Notes: a model not told the origin generated them from the letters alone. Positions 7,635 through 16,069 are shown, numbered from the stretch's first letter. The stretch: DNA of 64,000 bases from Castellaniella denitrificans (GCF_042653765.1 NZ_JBHSEZ010000028.1:558001-622000), one strand, 5' to 3'. Made by a program: numbers and translations.

Positions 7635-8570
7635 TCACTGAACCGCGCCGGGCGCGCGCAGCACGTGGCGGATGCAGTCCAGCGCCAGTTCCACCGACCG
7701 CGGGTGGTATTCGTTCCGGCGCCAGTACATCGACACCGACCCGAAGCACTGCAGCCGCAGGGGCAGGATGCTCAGCAGGTTCATGTCCGCCAGCGCGCTC
7801 GCCGAACGGTGCGAGGCGACGCCGATCGCATCGCTGTTGCGCAGCAGCGCGATGTTGGCGATGACCGAGTTGGACTCGATGTAGTTGGGCGGCAGGCTCA
7901 ACCCCGCCTCGGCCAGCGCGGTCTCCAGCCCCTTGCGGATCGGCGACCCCTTGGGCCAGACGACCCAGCGGTACTGCCGCACGTCGTCCCAGCCGATGCT
8001 GGCGCGGCCGACCAGGGGATGGTCGCGGCGCACGGCCAGGTCGACCGGCTCGGTGTACAGGAACTCGGCCTCGAAGCTCGCCAGGCCCGGATCGTCCTCC
8101 ATCGTCCGCCCGATGACGATGTCCAGGTCGCCCTGGCTCAACTGGTTCAGCAGCAGGTCCATGGTGCCTTCGACCAGGTCGATGCGCAGGCTGGGCATGC
8201 GCGCGGCCATTTCCAGCACGGCGAGCGGGCCGGCCTCGGTCGCCGCCACGCCCGAGGCCCCCAGGGCCACATGCCCCGCCCCGCCCTCCCGCAGGATGTT
8301 CATGTCGGCCGCCGCCCGGTCGAGCTGGGCCTCGATGCGGCGGGCGTGCGCGATCAGCGCCTGGCCGTGGACCGTGGGCGTCAATCCACGGGCGTGGCGC
8401 TCGAACAGCGTCAGGCCCACGTCGCTTTCCAGGTCCTTGAGCCATTTCGACAGGCCGGGCTGCGTGGTGTGCAGCGCGGCCGCCGAGTGGCTCAGATTAC
8501 GCGTCTGGGCTAGGCTGAGCAGGAACCTGAGATTGCGCAGGCGGATGCGGTCGGTCCAATCGCTACCCAT
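7635..8570 (-). CDS. LysR-family transcriptional regulator
   Basis: 311-aa LTTR. N-terminal HTH (LRFLLSLAQTRNLSHSAAALHTTQPGLSKWLKDLE) followed by a periplasmic-binding-like effector domain. Start at 8570 (MGSDWTDRIRL) has GGGAG about 8 bp upstream; a Met nine codons earlier is possible. It follows the monooxygenase and binding-protein genes on the same strand with 50 bp between, so it probably regulates that aromatic-type unit. The effector cannot be read from the sequence. Confidence 0.88.
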   Translation of the reverse strand: MGSDWTDRIRLRNLRFLLSLAQTRNLSHSAAALHTTQPGLSKWLKDLESDVGLTLFERHARGLTPTVHGQALIAHARRIEAQLDRAAADMNILREGGAGHVALGASGVAATEAGPLAVLEMAARMPSLRIDLVEGTMDLLLNQLSQGDLDIVIGRTMEDDPGLASFEAEFLYTEPVDLAVRRDHPLVGRASIGWDDVRQYRWVVWPKGSPIRKGLETALAEAGLSLPPNYIESNSVIANIALLRNSDAIGVASHRSASALADMNLLSILPLRLQCFGSVSMYWRRNEYHPRSVELALDCIRHVLRAPGAVQ

Positions 8571-8620
8571 GTCGGGCTCCCGGATGAAGGAGCGCATCGG
8601 CGGCGGGGAACGAACCGGGA

Positions 8621-9796
8621 TCAGCGCTGCTTGCCCGGATCCTTCACGGCCTCGAAGGTCGCGAACTCGATATTCCGCAGCTCGCCGTCGACCCGCTCCA
8701 GTTTGCGGATGTATTCATTCTGGATGATATCGCGGGTTTCGGGATCGATCCGCACGGGGCCGCGCGGGCTTTCCCATGCCATGCCCCGGGCGGCCGCCAT
8801 GAAGGCATCGCCGCCCGCGTCGCCGCCGGTCTTCTCGAGCACCTTGTAGATGAGCTGCATGCCGTCGTAGCCGCCCACCGACATGAAGTTGGCGCGGTCC
8901 TGCGGATGGGCCTTGGTGTAGGCACCGACGAACGCCTTGTTTTCCGGCGAATCGTGCGCATCCGAATAATGGAAGGCGGTGATCATGCCCAGCGCGTTGT
9001 CGCCCAGCGCGGCCAGGGAGTTTTCGTCGGTCATGTCGCCCGGCCCCATTTCCTTGATGCCCAGCTTGTCCAGCCCCATTTCACGGAAGTTCTTGGCCAG
9101 CGCCACCATCGAGCTGCCCGGCGGCACGAAGAAGAAGAGCGCGTCGGGCCGGGTTTCCTTCACGCGCTGCAGGAACGGCGCGTAATCGGGCGTACTGACC
9201 GGCGTGCGCACCTCGCCCACCACCTTGCCGCCCAGTTCGGTGAAGGTCTTCTTGAACTGCGCCTGGGCGTCATGCCCGGGGCCGTAGTCCGCCACCAGGA
9301 TGTAGGCCGACTTGATGTCGTTCTTCACGGCCCACTGGGCGATGGCCCAGGAACTCTGCGGCAGGGTCATCGACACGCGCGCGATGTAGGGCGACTTTTC
9401 CGTGATCGAGGACGTGGCCGCGTTCATCACGATCATGGGCACCTTGGCCTCGGTGGCCAGCGGCGCGACCGAGAACGCGTTGGGCGTCAGGTCGAACCCG
9501 GCCAGGATGTCGACCTTGTCCTTGATCAGCAGTTCCTGCGCCTGGCGCTTGGCCACCGCCGGGGCGATGCCGGTGTCGTCCTTGACGATCAGCCGGACCT
9601 TGCGTCCAGCCACCGTGTCGCCGTGCTGGGCCATGAAGGTCTCGATGCCGTTCTGGATCTGCTTGCCGTAGTCCGAATACGGACCCGACACCGACAGGAC
9701 CAGGCCGATCTTCAGGTCCTTGGCCTGGGCGGGCAGCGCCAGCGCCGCCCCGCCGATGGACAGGACCGCGACGCCCAGGATTGTGCGCAGTTTCAT
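8621..9796 (-). CDS. Orphan Liv-type periplasmic binding protein
   Basis: 391-aa secreted protein of the Peripla_BP_6 (LivK-like) family. Signal peptide of about 23 residues (AALALPAQA), then DLKIGLVLSVSGPYSDYGKQ, the type I fold, and a VPPGSSMVALAKNFREMG segment. RBS AAAGGAGAG precedes ATG 9796. No permease or ATPase accompanies it. It follows the flavin monooxygenase by 26 bp, so it may capture an aromatic acid and deliver it to a Liv transporter encoded elsewhere. LivK-like proteins for benzoate-type ligands are known. Confidence 0.87.
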   Translation of the reverse strand: MKLRTILGVAVLSIGGAALALPAQAKDLKIGLVLSVSGPYSDYGKQIQNGIETFMAQHGDTVAGRKVRLIVKDDTGIAPAVAKRQAQELLIKDKVDILAGFDLTPNAFSVAPLATEAKVPMIVMNAATSSITEKSPYIARVSMTLPQSSWAIAQWAVKNDIKSAYILVADYGPGHDAQAQFKKTFTELGGKVVGEVRTPVSTPDYAPFLQRVKETRPDALFFFVPPGSSMVALAKNFREMGLDKLGIKEMGPGDMTDENSLAALGDNALGMITAFHYSDAHDSPENKAFVGAYTKAHPQDRANFMSVGGYDGMQLIYKVLEKTGGDAGGDAFMAAARGMAWESPRGPVRIDPETRDIIQNEYIRKLERVDGELRNIEFATFEAVKDPGKQR

Positions 9797-9822
9797 TGTC
9801 TCTCTCCTTTGTGTGACGATGT

Positions 9823-11709
9823 TCATTGCTGCCGGCTGGCGAAGGTCCGGACGAATCCGGCCAGTTCGTCCGTGGCCGTCAGCGGCAGGACGTTGGCCAC
9901 GTACTGGTCCGGGCGCACGATCACGATGGCGCCCTGCCGGTCGATGCCGCGCAGCCGGAAAATGTCCTGGTCCGCCAGCGACGCGTAGACGTTTTCCAGG
10001 TCGGTCAGGCCATGGGTTCCCACGCGCGGCAGGAACGCCCTGGGCACCCGGCCGATGTCGACGGCGGTGTAGTCCTGCTGGTAGATCACCTTGAGGTCGA
10101 ACCAGGCGTTCTCGTCCCGGCCGGCCGGCGTATACCCCCGGATGGGGGATTCGGGCGATTCGTCCAGCCAGCGGCCCAGTTCGGCCAGGGGCGAGTCCTC
10201 GCCCGCGCGGGCCGCGTCGGCGAACACGTAGACGCGCCAGCGGCCATCCGCCTTCGCCTCGTGCCCCAGGTGCTGCCGGTTGACGTCCGCGACCCGCATG
10301 ACCTCGGCGGACCGGAAGCGCTTGCCGATCGGGTAGCCCGCGGCCAGGGATTGGTGCGTGGCCGCCGCGGTGATCATGGAAGGTTCGTACCGGGTCATGA
10401 AGCCCTGGGCGAATTCGGTGATCCGCAGGTAGGCCTGCTCGAACTCGGCGTGGCTGGCGAAGGCCTCCGCCGATTTGGCCATCTGCGTGGCCCAGCGCAG
10501 GTCCTGGTCGATGAGATCCCGGCCGATCTTCTGGCGCTCGGCCGAATAGGTCGACAGCAGGTCGGCGGGACTGCGGCCCTCCAGGACGTGCCCGAGCTTC
10601 CAGCCCAGATTGAACCCGTCCTGCATCGAGGCGTTCATGCCCTGCCCCGCCTTGGCGCTGTGGGTGTGGCCGGCGTCTCCGGCGATGAATACGCGCGGCG
10701 CGCGGCGCCCGGCATCGGCCTGGGGAACGTCGTCGAAATGGTCGCACAGGCGATGGCCGACTTCGTACACGCTGTGCCAGGCCACCTCGCGCACGTCCAG
10801 CCGATAAGGATGGAAGATCCGCTGCGCCCGGGCGACGATCCGCTCGAGCGGCATTTCGCGGATGGCGCCCGCGTCGTCCGCGGGCACCTCGCCCAGATCG
10901 ACGTACAGGCGGAACAGGAAGCCGCCCTCGCGGGGAATCAGCAGGATGTTGCCGGCTTCCGACTGGATCGCGCACTTGGTGCGGACGTCCGGAAAATCCG
11001 TGTCGGCCAGCAGGTCCATGACGCCCCAGGCGTGATTGGACGACACGCCGCGCAGCGCCAGCCCGATCGCCTTGCGCACGCCGCTGCGCCCGCCGTCGGC
11101 GCCCACGACGTAGCGGGCCCGGACGATGCGCTCCCGGCCGGGCCCGCCGCCGGCGCGGACCAGCCTCACGGTCACGGGATAGTCGCCCTCGCCGGCCACC
11201 GTCAGGCCCTGGAACTCGTAGCCGTAATCGGGCTTCATGCGCGTGGGCGCGTTGGCCATGAACTCGGCGAAATAATCCAGCACCCGGGCCTGGTTGACGG
11301 TCAGGTGAGGATATTCGCTGACGTCGTGCGGATCCTCGGCAACGCGGGACACCCGGACGATGTCCGCCGGATTTTGCGGATCCGGTTTCCAGAATACGGT
11401 TTCCGTGACCTGGCAGGCCTCGTCGATCAGCCGCTGCGCGAAGCCGAACGCCTCGAACGTTTCGATGCTGCGCGGCTGCAGGCCGTCGGCCAGGCCGACT
11501 TCCAGGCGCCCGGTCCGGCGATCGACGATGCGCGTGACGATATCGGGAAACTGGGACAGCTGGGCCGCCGTGATCATGCCGGCGGGTCCCGCGCCGACGA
11601 TCAGGACGTCCACGCGGTCGGGCAATTCTTCCGGGCGATCGATCCCGGCGCCGGCCGGCGCCTGGATGCGCGGATCGTGCGAAACGTATCCGTGATGATG
11701 GTATTTCAA
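9823..11709 (-). CDS. Flavin-dependent aromatic hydroxylase (3-hydroxybenzoate 4-monooxygenase-like)
   Basis: 628-aa class A flavoprotein monooxygenase. FAD-binding VLIVGAGPAGM at about 35-45, TRIVDRR at the end of the second strand, the DG-type YVVGADGGRSGVRKAIG, and the GD motif FIAGDAGHTHSAKAGQGMN near 340. The C-terminal 180 residues match the thioredoxin-like domain of phenol hydroxylase-type enzymes, ending FRLRGIDRQGAIVIVRPDQY. Overall layout, including VNQARVLDYF and ILLIPREGG, resembles MobA of Comamonas. Predicted to hydroxylate a phenolic acid using NAD(P)H and O2. It heads a unit with an orphan binding protein and a LysR regulator. Exact substrate uncertain. Confidence 0.87.
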   Translation of the reverse strand: MKYHHHGYVSHDPRIQAPAGAGIDRPEELPDRVDVLIVGAGPAGMITAAQLSQFPDIVTRIVDRRTGRLEVGLADGLQPRSIETFEAFGFAQRLIDEACQVTETVFWKPDPQNPADIVRVSRVAEDPHDVSEYPHLTVNQARVLDYFAEFMANAPTRMKPDYGYEFQGLTVAGEGDYPVTVRLVRAGGGPGRERIVRARYVVGADGGRSGVRKAIGLALRGVSSNHAWGVMDLLADTDFPDVRTKCAIQSEAGNILLIPREGGFLFRLYVDLGEVPADDAGAIREMPLERIVARAQRIFHPYRLDVREVAWHSVYEVGHRLCDHFDDVPQADAGRRAPRVFIAGDAGHTHSAKAGQGMNASMQDGFNLGWKLGHVLEGRSPADLLSTYSAERQKIGRDLIDQDLRWATQMAKSAEAFASHAEFEQAYLRITEFAQGFMTRYEPSMITAAATHQSLAAGYPIGKRFRSAEVMRVADVNRQHLGHEAKADGRWRVYVFADAARAGEDSPLAELGRWLDESPESPIRGYTPAGRDENAWFDLKVIYQQDYTAVDIGRVPRAFLPRVGTHGLTDLENVYASLADQDIFRLRGIDRQGAIVIVRPDQYVANVLPLTATDELAGFVRTFASRQQ

Positions 11710-11787
11710 TGCGGTCTCCTGGGGGGATTTTCGTAGAGATCTTTTCGCGAGAAGAACTGCTGAATATTCTAGGGTTGGATCACGATG

Positions 11788-11811
11788 ATTTCATATTTTT
11801 AAGAATGAAAT
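11788..11811. promoter_or_regulatory. Inverted repeat in the monooxygenase/usp divergent region
   Basis: ATTTCAT-10 bp-ATGAAAT in an AT-rich island 79 bp upstream of the monooxygenase start. An outer GATGAT (11784-11789) is complementary to ATCATC (11818-11823). A site for the linked LysR or IclR regulator is plausible. Position relative to a transcription start is not determined. Confidence 0.45.
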
Positions 11812-11875
11812 ATTCCTATCATCGATATCGGAAACGGTATACCTCGGCCGGGGACCCGGCCATTCCGACGAAACA

Positions 11876-11889
11876 TTGCGTCAGGTCAA
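11876..11889 (+). promoter_or_regulatory. FNR-type box upstream of usp gene (degenerate)
   Basis: TTGCG-N4-GTCAA, a variant of TTGAT-N4-ATCAA. Its centre (11882.5) lies about 41 bp upstream of the start implied by the -10-like TAGATT at 11912-11917, the class II activator position. The weakest of the four boxes in this cluster. Confidence 0.5.
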
Positions 11890-11957
11890 TCGCGAAAGAT
11901 CGCGGCGGGCATAGATTGGATCCCGATATCCGATTGCCCAGCCGACAGGAGGCCGCC

Positions 11958-12797
11958 ATGCTCGGACGTATCGCACTTGACCTGACCAAAGACGACAACC
12001 AGGCGCGCCGCGTGCAACTGGCCATTCAGCTGGCGGCGCGCCACAAGGCCGAGCTGATCGGCATCTGCGTCGATCCGCCCATTCCTCGATACGTCTACGA
12101 CGAAGGGGGAATCTCGCAGCAGATCCTGTCCCAGCTGCAGGAACAATCCACGCAGGAAAAGCTGGAGATCAAAACCCATTTCCTGCAGCAGGCCGCGCTG
12201 GCGGGAATCCAGGCCCAATGCCGGATGCCCCAGAGCCCCATCGAAGAAGCCCTGGCGGCGCATGCCCGTTCATGCGATCTGTTGATCATGAGCCAGACGG
12301 ATATGGCCCAGCCGAACTGGGCCATACCGCCCAGCGTGGTCGATTCCGTGATCATGGCGGCCGGCCGGCCCGTGCTGGTCGCCCCTTACATCGGAGACGC
12401 GCATCGGCCCATCGGCCGCAACGTACTGTTCTGCTGGGATTACGGCCGCCGGGCCGCGCGGGCATTGGCCGATGCCGCCCCCCTGCTGCGCGAGGCGTCC
12501 CAACTCACCGTCCTGACGGTCGATCCGCAGCCGGACATGCTGCGCGCGCTGGACATCCAGCCGGGGGACCTGGCGGCCTACTGCGCCGCGCATGGCTATC
12601 CCGCGCCCAAGACCGTGCACACGGTCAGCGAAGGCGTCGGAGTCGGCAACGCCATCCTGAACGCGGCCACCGATCATGATTGCGACATGATCGTCATGGG
12701 CCTCTACAACCGCAGCCGCGTGCGGGAATGGATCCTGGGCGGCACGTCGAAGACCCTGCTGCAATCGATGACCGTCCCGATCCTGTTTTCGCACTAG
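11958..12797 (+). CDS. Tandem-domain universal stress protein
   Basis: 279-aa cytoplasmic protein with two UspA domains (about 1-147 and 155-279). The second domain keeps the nucleotide-binding pattern MIVMGLYNRSRVREWILGGTSK...VPILF; the first is less canonical. ACAGGAGG 6 bp before ATG 11958 sets the start; longer upstream frames lack such a site. Two-domain Usp proteins are common members of FNR/ANR low-oxygen regulons, consistent with the FNR-type box 69 bp upstream. Convergent with the SPW gene. Confidence 0.88.
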   Translation: MLGRIALDLTKDDNQARRVQLAIQLAARHKAELIGICVDPPIPRYVYDEGGISQQILSQLQEQSTQEKLEIKTHFLQQAALAGIQAQCRMPQSPIEEALAAHARSCDLLIMSQTDMAQPNWAIPPSVVDSVIMAAGRPVLVAPYIGDAHRPIGRNVLFCWDYGRRAARALADAAPLLREASQLTVLTVDPQPDMLRALDIQPGDLAAYCAAHGYPAPKTVHTVSEGVGVGNAILNAATDHDCDMIVMGLYNRSRVREWILGGTSKTLLQSMTVPILFSH

Positions 12798-12859
12798 TTT
12801 TCCTAGGCGCGCCTGGAAGAACGGGAGGAAGCGGCCGCATTGGCCGCGGTTCGGACACA

Positions 12860-12886
12860 CCCATGCCGGCCGGCGGCCGGCATGGG
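12860..12886. terminator. Hairpin between convergent usp and SPW genes
   Basis: Perfect 11-bp stem CCCATGCCGGC/GCCGGCATGGG with a 5-base loop, between two converging stop codons. A smaller GCGGCC/GGCCGC stem lies at 12831-12847. No long T-run follows on either strand, so termination efficiency is uncertain. Confidence 0.5.
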
Positions 12887-12902
12887 CGACGCGCCGGGCC
12901 TG

Positions 12903-13256
12903 CTACGCCGATTGCATCAGCCCGGTCCTCATGGAATCGACGGAGATCACGATGAGTGCGATGCCCACGATCACTGAATTCCAGGTGACGACGGGCAATG
13001 AAGAAAATCCGAGCAGCCATGGCGCGATGATCATCCATATGCCCAGCAAGGCCTCCAGCCATGACGTCCATGACCCGAAGGACATGATGGCAAAGACCGC
13101 CACGATGACGATGGCCAGGCCCGCGAAATAGTGGTGCCACGCAGGCTCCAGCGCCAGTCTTGCATCTGCCAGAAAATAAGGAATGAGCCAGGGTGAAGCA
13201 ATGACATATGCACCCAGGATCAGGGCCAGGATCGGCTGCCATCGTTCTTTGTACAT
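12903..13256 (-). CDS. SPW-repeat membrane protein
   Basis: 117-aa membrane protein with four hydrophobic helices arranged as two repeats. Each repeat carries the SPW-type motif (ASPWLIPYF at about 20-28, APWLLGFSS at about 83-91) followed by a tryptophan-containing turn. AGAGAGG precedes the ATG. Molecular role unknown. It is preceded by an FNR-type site and sits in a cluster of low-oxygen and stress genes, so expression under oxygen limitation is inferred. Confidence 0.82.
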   Translation of the reverse strand: MYKERWQPILALILGAYVIASPWLIPYFLADARLALEPAWHHYFAGLAIVIVAVFAIMSFGSWTSWLEALLGIWMIIAPWLLGFSSLPVVTWNSVIVGIALIVISVDSMRTGLMQSA

Positions 13257-13373
13257 GATCGACCTCTCTTATGGATGAAAATTGCGGTGCGCCATTTGGC
13301 ATGGAAACGATCCGCGAGGATCAGGATCCACGGAAACCGCCCATCCAGGATAAGAGGTCGAAAACCGATAATA

Positions 13374-13387
13374 TTGACGTCAGTCAA
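13374..13387 (-). promoter_or_regulatory. FNR-type box upstream of SPW gene
   Basis: TTGAC-GTCA-GTCAA with perfect 5-bp inverted arms, matching the FNR/ANR/DNR pattern. On the minus strand a -10-like TATCCT (plus coordinates 13347-13352) places the box centre at -40.5, the class II activation distance. The implied leader is about 84 nt. Confidence 0.7.
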
Positions 13388-13491
13388 CGATCGGCTCGAG
13401 TTCTTTTTATCATCTCGATTTTCATTTCCGCAGCCGTAAGGCCGATGACTGTCCGGCCGGATGGCGATCGGCGACGCTTGCGAAAAAACGG

Positions 13492-14496
13492 TCAGGGAAC
13501 CAGGACGGCCGCGCCGTCGATCCGCCCCTGCCGCAGATCGTCCAGCGCGCGGTTGGCGTCCCGCAAGACGTAGACGGTCGTCTTGGGCGCGATGCCGATC
13601 CTGCCGGCTAGTTCCAGGAATTCCCGGCCGTCGCGCCGCGTCAGATTCGCCACGGAGACGAGCGATCTTTCCCCCCACAGCAGGCGGTAGGGCATCGACG
13701 GGATGTCCGTCATGTGGATGCCGCCGCACACCACCCGGCCGCCTTTGCGGACGGCGGCGAGCGCCGCCGGCACGAGCGATCCGACGGGCGCGAAGATGAT
13801 GGCGCCGTCCAGCGGCGCCGGAGGCATGGCATCCGATCCGCCGGCCCAGGCCGCACCCAGCGAGCGCGCCAGCGCCTGGCTCCGCTCGTCGCCAGGACGC
13901 GTGAAGGCGTGGAACGCCCTGCCCTCCCAGCGGAGCACCTGCGCGACGAGGTGCGCGGCCGCGCCGAAACCGTACAGGCCGACATGCTGCGCCGCGCCCA
14001 GCGCGCGCAGGCACCGCCAGCCGATCAGGCCGGCGCACATCAGGGGAGCTAGCTTGACGGGGTCGGCATCGCCGGGGAGAGGAAACACATACGCCGCCTC
14101 GGCGATCACGTGGCTCGCGAATCCGCCATCCCGCGTATGGCCCGTAAAGGCGGCCGACTCGCAGAGATTCTCGTGATCCTCGCGACAATACGCGCAGGCG
14201 CCGCACGTGCTCGCCAGCCATGCCACCCCCACCCGCGCGCCCGGAGCGATGCCGGCGACGCCTTCCCCGGCCGCCTCGACGATCCCGACGATCTCGTGCC
14301 CCGGCACGATGGGCAGTTTCCGGTCCGGCAGTTCTCCATCCACGACGTGCAGGTCCGTGCGGCACACGGCGCACGCTTCGACGCGCACGCGCACCTGGCC
14401 GGGCCCCGGGGACGGAAGATCCCTTTCTTCATGGCACAGGGCACGCCCGGATTGGCGCAGGACCATCGCCTTCATTCGACGCGGTTCCGCCATCAT
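13492..14496 (-). CDS. Zinc-type alcohol dehydrogenase
   Basis: 334-aa medium-chain dehydrogenase. Catalytic zinc site CAVCRTDLHVVDG plus PGHEIVG, structural zinc cysteines in CGACAYCREDHENLC, and a Rossmann turn at GLYGFGAAAHL. The GFGAAA sequence and the short length place it in the zinc-binding alcohol dehydrogenase family common in stress clusters. Expected to interconvert an alcohol and aldehyde with NAD(P)H. ATG 14496 overlaps the stop of the dksA-like gene as ATGA, so the two are coupled and share the FNR box at 14982. A second Met (14493) and Met8 (MKAMVLRQ) are alternative starts. Confidence 0.88.
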   Translation of the reverse strand: MMAEPRRMKAMVLRQSGRALCHEERDLPSPGPGQVRVRVEACAVCRTDLHVVDGELPDRKLPIVPGHEIVGIVEAAGEGVAGIAPGARVGVAWLASTCGACAYCREDHENLCESAAFTGHTRDGGFASHVIAEAAYVFPLPGDADPVKLAPLMCAGLIGWRCLRALGAAQHVGLYGFGAAAHLVAQVLRWEGRAFHAFTRPGDERSQALARSLGAAWAGGSDAMPPAPLDGAIIFAPVGSLVPAALAAVRKGGRVVCGGIHMTDIPSMPYRLLWGERSLVSVANLTRRDGREFLELAGRIGIAPKTTVYVLRDANRALDDLRQGRIDGAAVLVP

Positions 14497-14894
14497 GGCC
14501 GCCCCAGCCGGACCGGACGATCATGGCCCTGGCGTCGTTCGTAAGCCTGCTGGCACGCGGCACAACGCAGCGCGGCAGGCAGGGCAAGCAAGCGCGCCCG
14601 CGAAATCGCACGCCCGCAATCCTCGCATGCGCCGTAGCATCCATCCTCGATCCGCCGCAATGCCGCATCCGCGGCACGAGCCCGCTGATGATCGATGGCG
14701 GTTTCGACCTTGTCGATTTCTTCCTCGCGCCAGGCTTCGGCGCGTTCAGCCCGGTCCGGAACTTCTCCATCCCTCGTCGCAAGCGGCGACAGACCGCGGA
14801 TTTCGGCAGTCAGGGCCTCGTTCAGGGCATCGTCGCGCAGGCGGATCAGCCTGTCTTTCAGGACTTCCAGCACAGATTCAGGCAAATGCCCCAT
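14493..14894 (-). CDS. DksA/TraR-family C4 zinc-finger protein
   Basis: 133-aa protein with an N-terminal helical coiled-coil region and a C-terminal zinc finger, CYGACEDCGRAISRARL...CAACQ, where all four cysteines are present. DksA-family proteins bind the RNA polymerase secondary channel; many paralogues of this size accompany stress genes. Start at 14894 (MGHLPESV) is favoured by GGGAGAACGAAG just upstream; an extended frame starts at 14951. First gene of a two-gene unit with the alcohol dehydrogenase. Confidence 0.83.
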   Translation of the reverse strand: MGHLPESVLEVLKDRLIRLRDDALNEALTAEIRGLSPLATRDGEVPDRAERAEAWREEEIDKVETAIDHQRARAADAALRRIEDGCYGACEDCGRAISRARLLALPAALRCAACQQAYERRQGHDRPVRLGRP

Positions 14895-14981
14895 CTTCGT
14901 TCTCCCGATCCGGATTCTGGATTTCGGCAAAGGGATCGTTCTCCGCTCCATCCCATCCTAACCGCAGTGCCGCATGCCCCA

Positions 14982-14995
14982 TTGATGCGCATCAA
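14982..14995 (-). promoter_or_regulatory. Perfect FNR box upstream of dksA-like gene
   Basis: TTGAT-GCGC-ATCAA is an exact consensus FNR site and forms the core of a 16-bp perfect palindrome (14981-14996). On the minus strand TAGGAT (plus 14955-14960) is a -10 candidate, putting the box centre at -40.5. It may also influence the plus-strand gene at 15112. Confidence 0.85.
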
Positions 14996-15035
14996 TCCCC
15001 GCGAAGATGCTTCGATCGGGTCCCTCTGCCGAGTA

Positions 15036-15049
15036 CTGACGGAAGTCAA
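15036..15049 (+). promoter_or_regulatory. FNR-type box upstream of helical-protein gene
   Basis: CTGAC-GGAA-GTCAA, one base from TTGAC-N4-GTCAA. CATACT at 15071-15076 is a -10 candidate, again giving a centre at -40.5. It lies 47 bp from the perfect box facing the other way, so this divergent region holds two FNR-type sites. Confidence 0.65.
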
Positions 15050-15111
15050 GAAACCGGAATGCATGAAATGCATACTGATGGCGTGATACGTGGTCAGGCA
15101 AGGAGATCGCC

Positions 15112-15468
15112 ATGGAACGGAACGACACATCGACGTCGCTTTACAAGGCCGGGGCAACCATCATGCTCGACGCCTGGAGAACCTACTTTACCCACATGGA
15201 GCGCTTGCGGGACATGCAGCGCCGCGCCGACGCCGAATTCGCCGAGGCCGCCACACAATGCGCGGGCAAGCTGAAAAACGCCAGCGACATGGCGCAGTGC
15301 GCTTCCTGGCAGCAACAAGCGTACGCCGAGCAGATCGGCCGCTGGAACCAGTACATGCTGGAACTGGTCCGGACCGTCCTGGACGGGCAGGCCACCGCCC
15401 CGTCCGCGAATCGCAAGTCCGATCCACAGCGGGCGGAATCCGATCCACAGCGGGCGGGCGCGCATTGA
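15112..15468 (+). CDS. Small helical protein (phasin-like, unassigned)
   Basis: 118-aa soluble protein predicted almost wholly alpha-helical from about 10 to 92 (LYKAGATIMLDAWRTYFTHM, AEFAEAATQCAGKLKNASDM, QQAYAEQIGRWNQYMLELVR), resembling the amphipathic helices of phasins and granule proteins, but I cannot assign a family. The tail is hydrophilic and ends with two copies of SDPQRA. CAAGGAG precedes the ATG. It is probably in one transcript with the CBS gene 96 bp downstream and has its own FNR-type promoter. Confidence 0.65.
   Translation: MERNDTSTSLYKAGATIMLDAWRTYFTHMERLRDMQRRADAEFAEAATQCAGKLKNASDMAQCASWQQQAYAEQIGRWNQYMLELVRTVLDGQATAPSANRKSDPQRAESDPQRAGAH
15418..15457 (+). repeat. 21-bp tandem repeat in helical-protein gene
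   Basis: TCCGATCCACAGCGGGCGG occurs at 15418-15436 and again at 15439-15457, period 21 bp, in frame. It encodes the SDPQRAE/SDPQRAG tail. Such a unit can change copy number by slippage without shifting frame. Confidence 0.85.
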
Positions 15469-15564
15469 CTGGTGCGCATCATGGCCGCGATCCCCCGCAT
15501 CCTGCTCAGCCCGCGCCAGCCGCACCCCGATCGGCCCGCCGCTCCCGATTCCGGAGAAAACCCC

Positions 15565-16029
15565 ATGCTTGCGCACGCAGTAATGACCGCCTCCCCGCTG
15601 AGCGTCGGCATCGGAACCACCGTATCGGAGATCATTCACATCATGCTGCGCAGAAACATCAGCGCGGTCATGGTGACTGCGAACGACGGCTCGCTGGCCG
15701 GCGTGGTCAGCGAAGGCGATCTCATCAGGCGAAAGGGCGGCGGCCACCAGCAAAGGCTGAATCATTGGCTGGACCGTCTGGCCGAAGGCGGGCCGATGAA
15801 TCTTGAATTCCTGCACAGCCTGCAACTTGGCGAGATGACGGCGGCAAGCGTCATGACGAGCCCGGTCATCACGCGGGACGAACGGACGAGCCTCGCGGAA
15901 ATCGCGGAGGTGATGTTGAAATACGGCATCAAACGGGTTCCCATCACCCGGGAGGGAAAGATCGTCGGCCTCGTCGGCCGCCGCGACATCCTGCGCACGC
16001 TCGTGGAACAGGAAGCCCGACCGGATTGA
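15565..16029 (+). CDS. Tandem CBS-domain protein
   Basis: 154-aa protein made of two CBS domains: AHAVMTASPLSVGIGTTVSEII...GVVSEGDLIRR and ASVMTSPVITRDERTSLAEIA...GLVGRRDILRTL. CBS pairs bind adenine nucleotides and sense energy state; no catalytic domain is attached. Start at 15565 has GGAGAAAA 8 bp upstream; the frame is open further upstream without a good ribosome-binding site. Common partner of Usp and DksA-like genes in low-oxygen regulons. Confidence 0.87.
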   Translation: MLAHAVMTASPLSVGIGTTVSEIIHIMLRRNISAVMVTANDGSLAGVVSEGDLIRRKGGGHQQRLNHWLDRLAEGGPMNLEFLHSLQLGEMTAASVMTSPVITRDERTSLAEIAEVMLKYGIKRVPITREGKIVGLVGRRDILRTLVEQEARPD

Positions 16030-16041
16030 ACGGCCTGCCCG

Positions 16042-16069
16042 CGGGAGGCGCCGCCGGCACCTCCCGTTT
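16042..16069 (+). terminator. Candidate terminator after CBS gene
   Basis: CGGGAGGCGCC-GCC-GGCACCTCCCG forms an 11-bp stem with one mismatch, 12 bp after the stop codon, followed by only TTT. Probably a weak terminator separating this unit from the histidine kinase. Confidence 0.45.
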
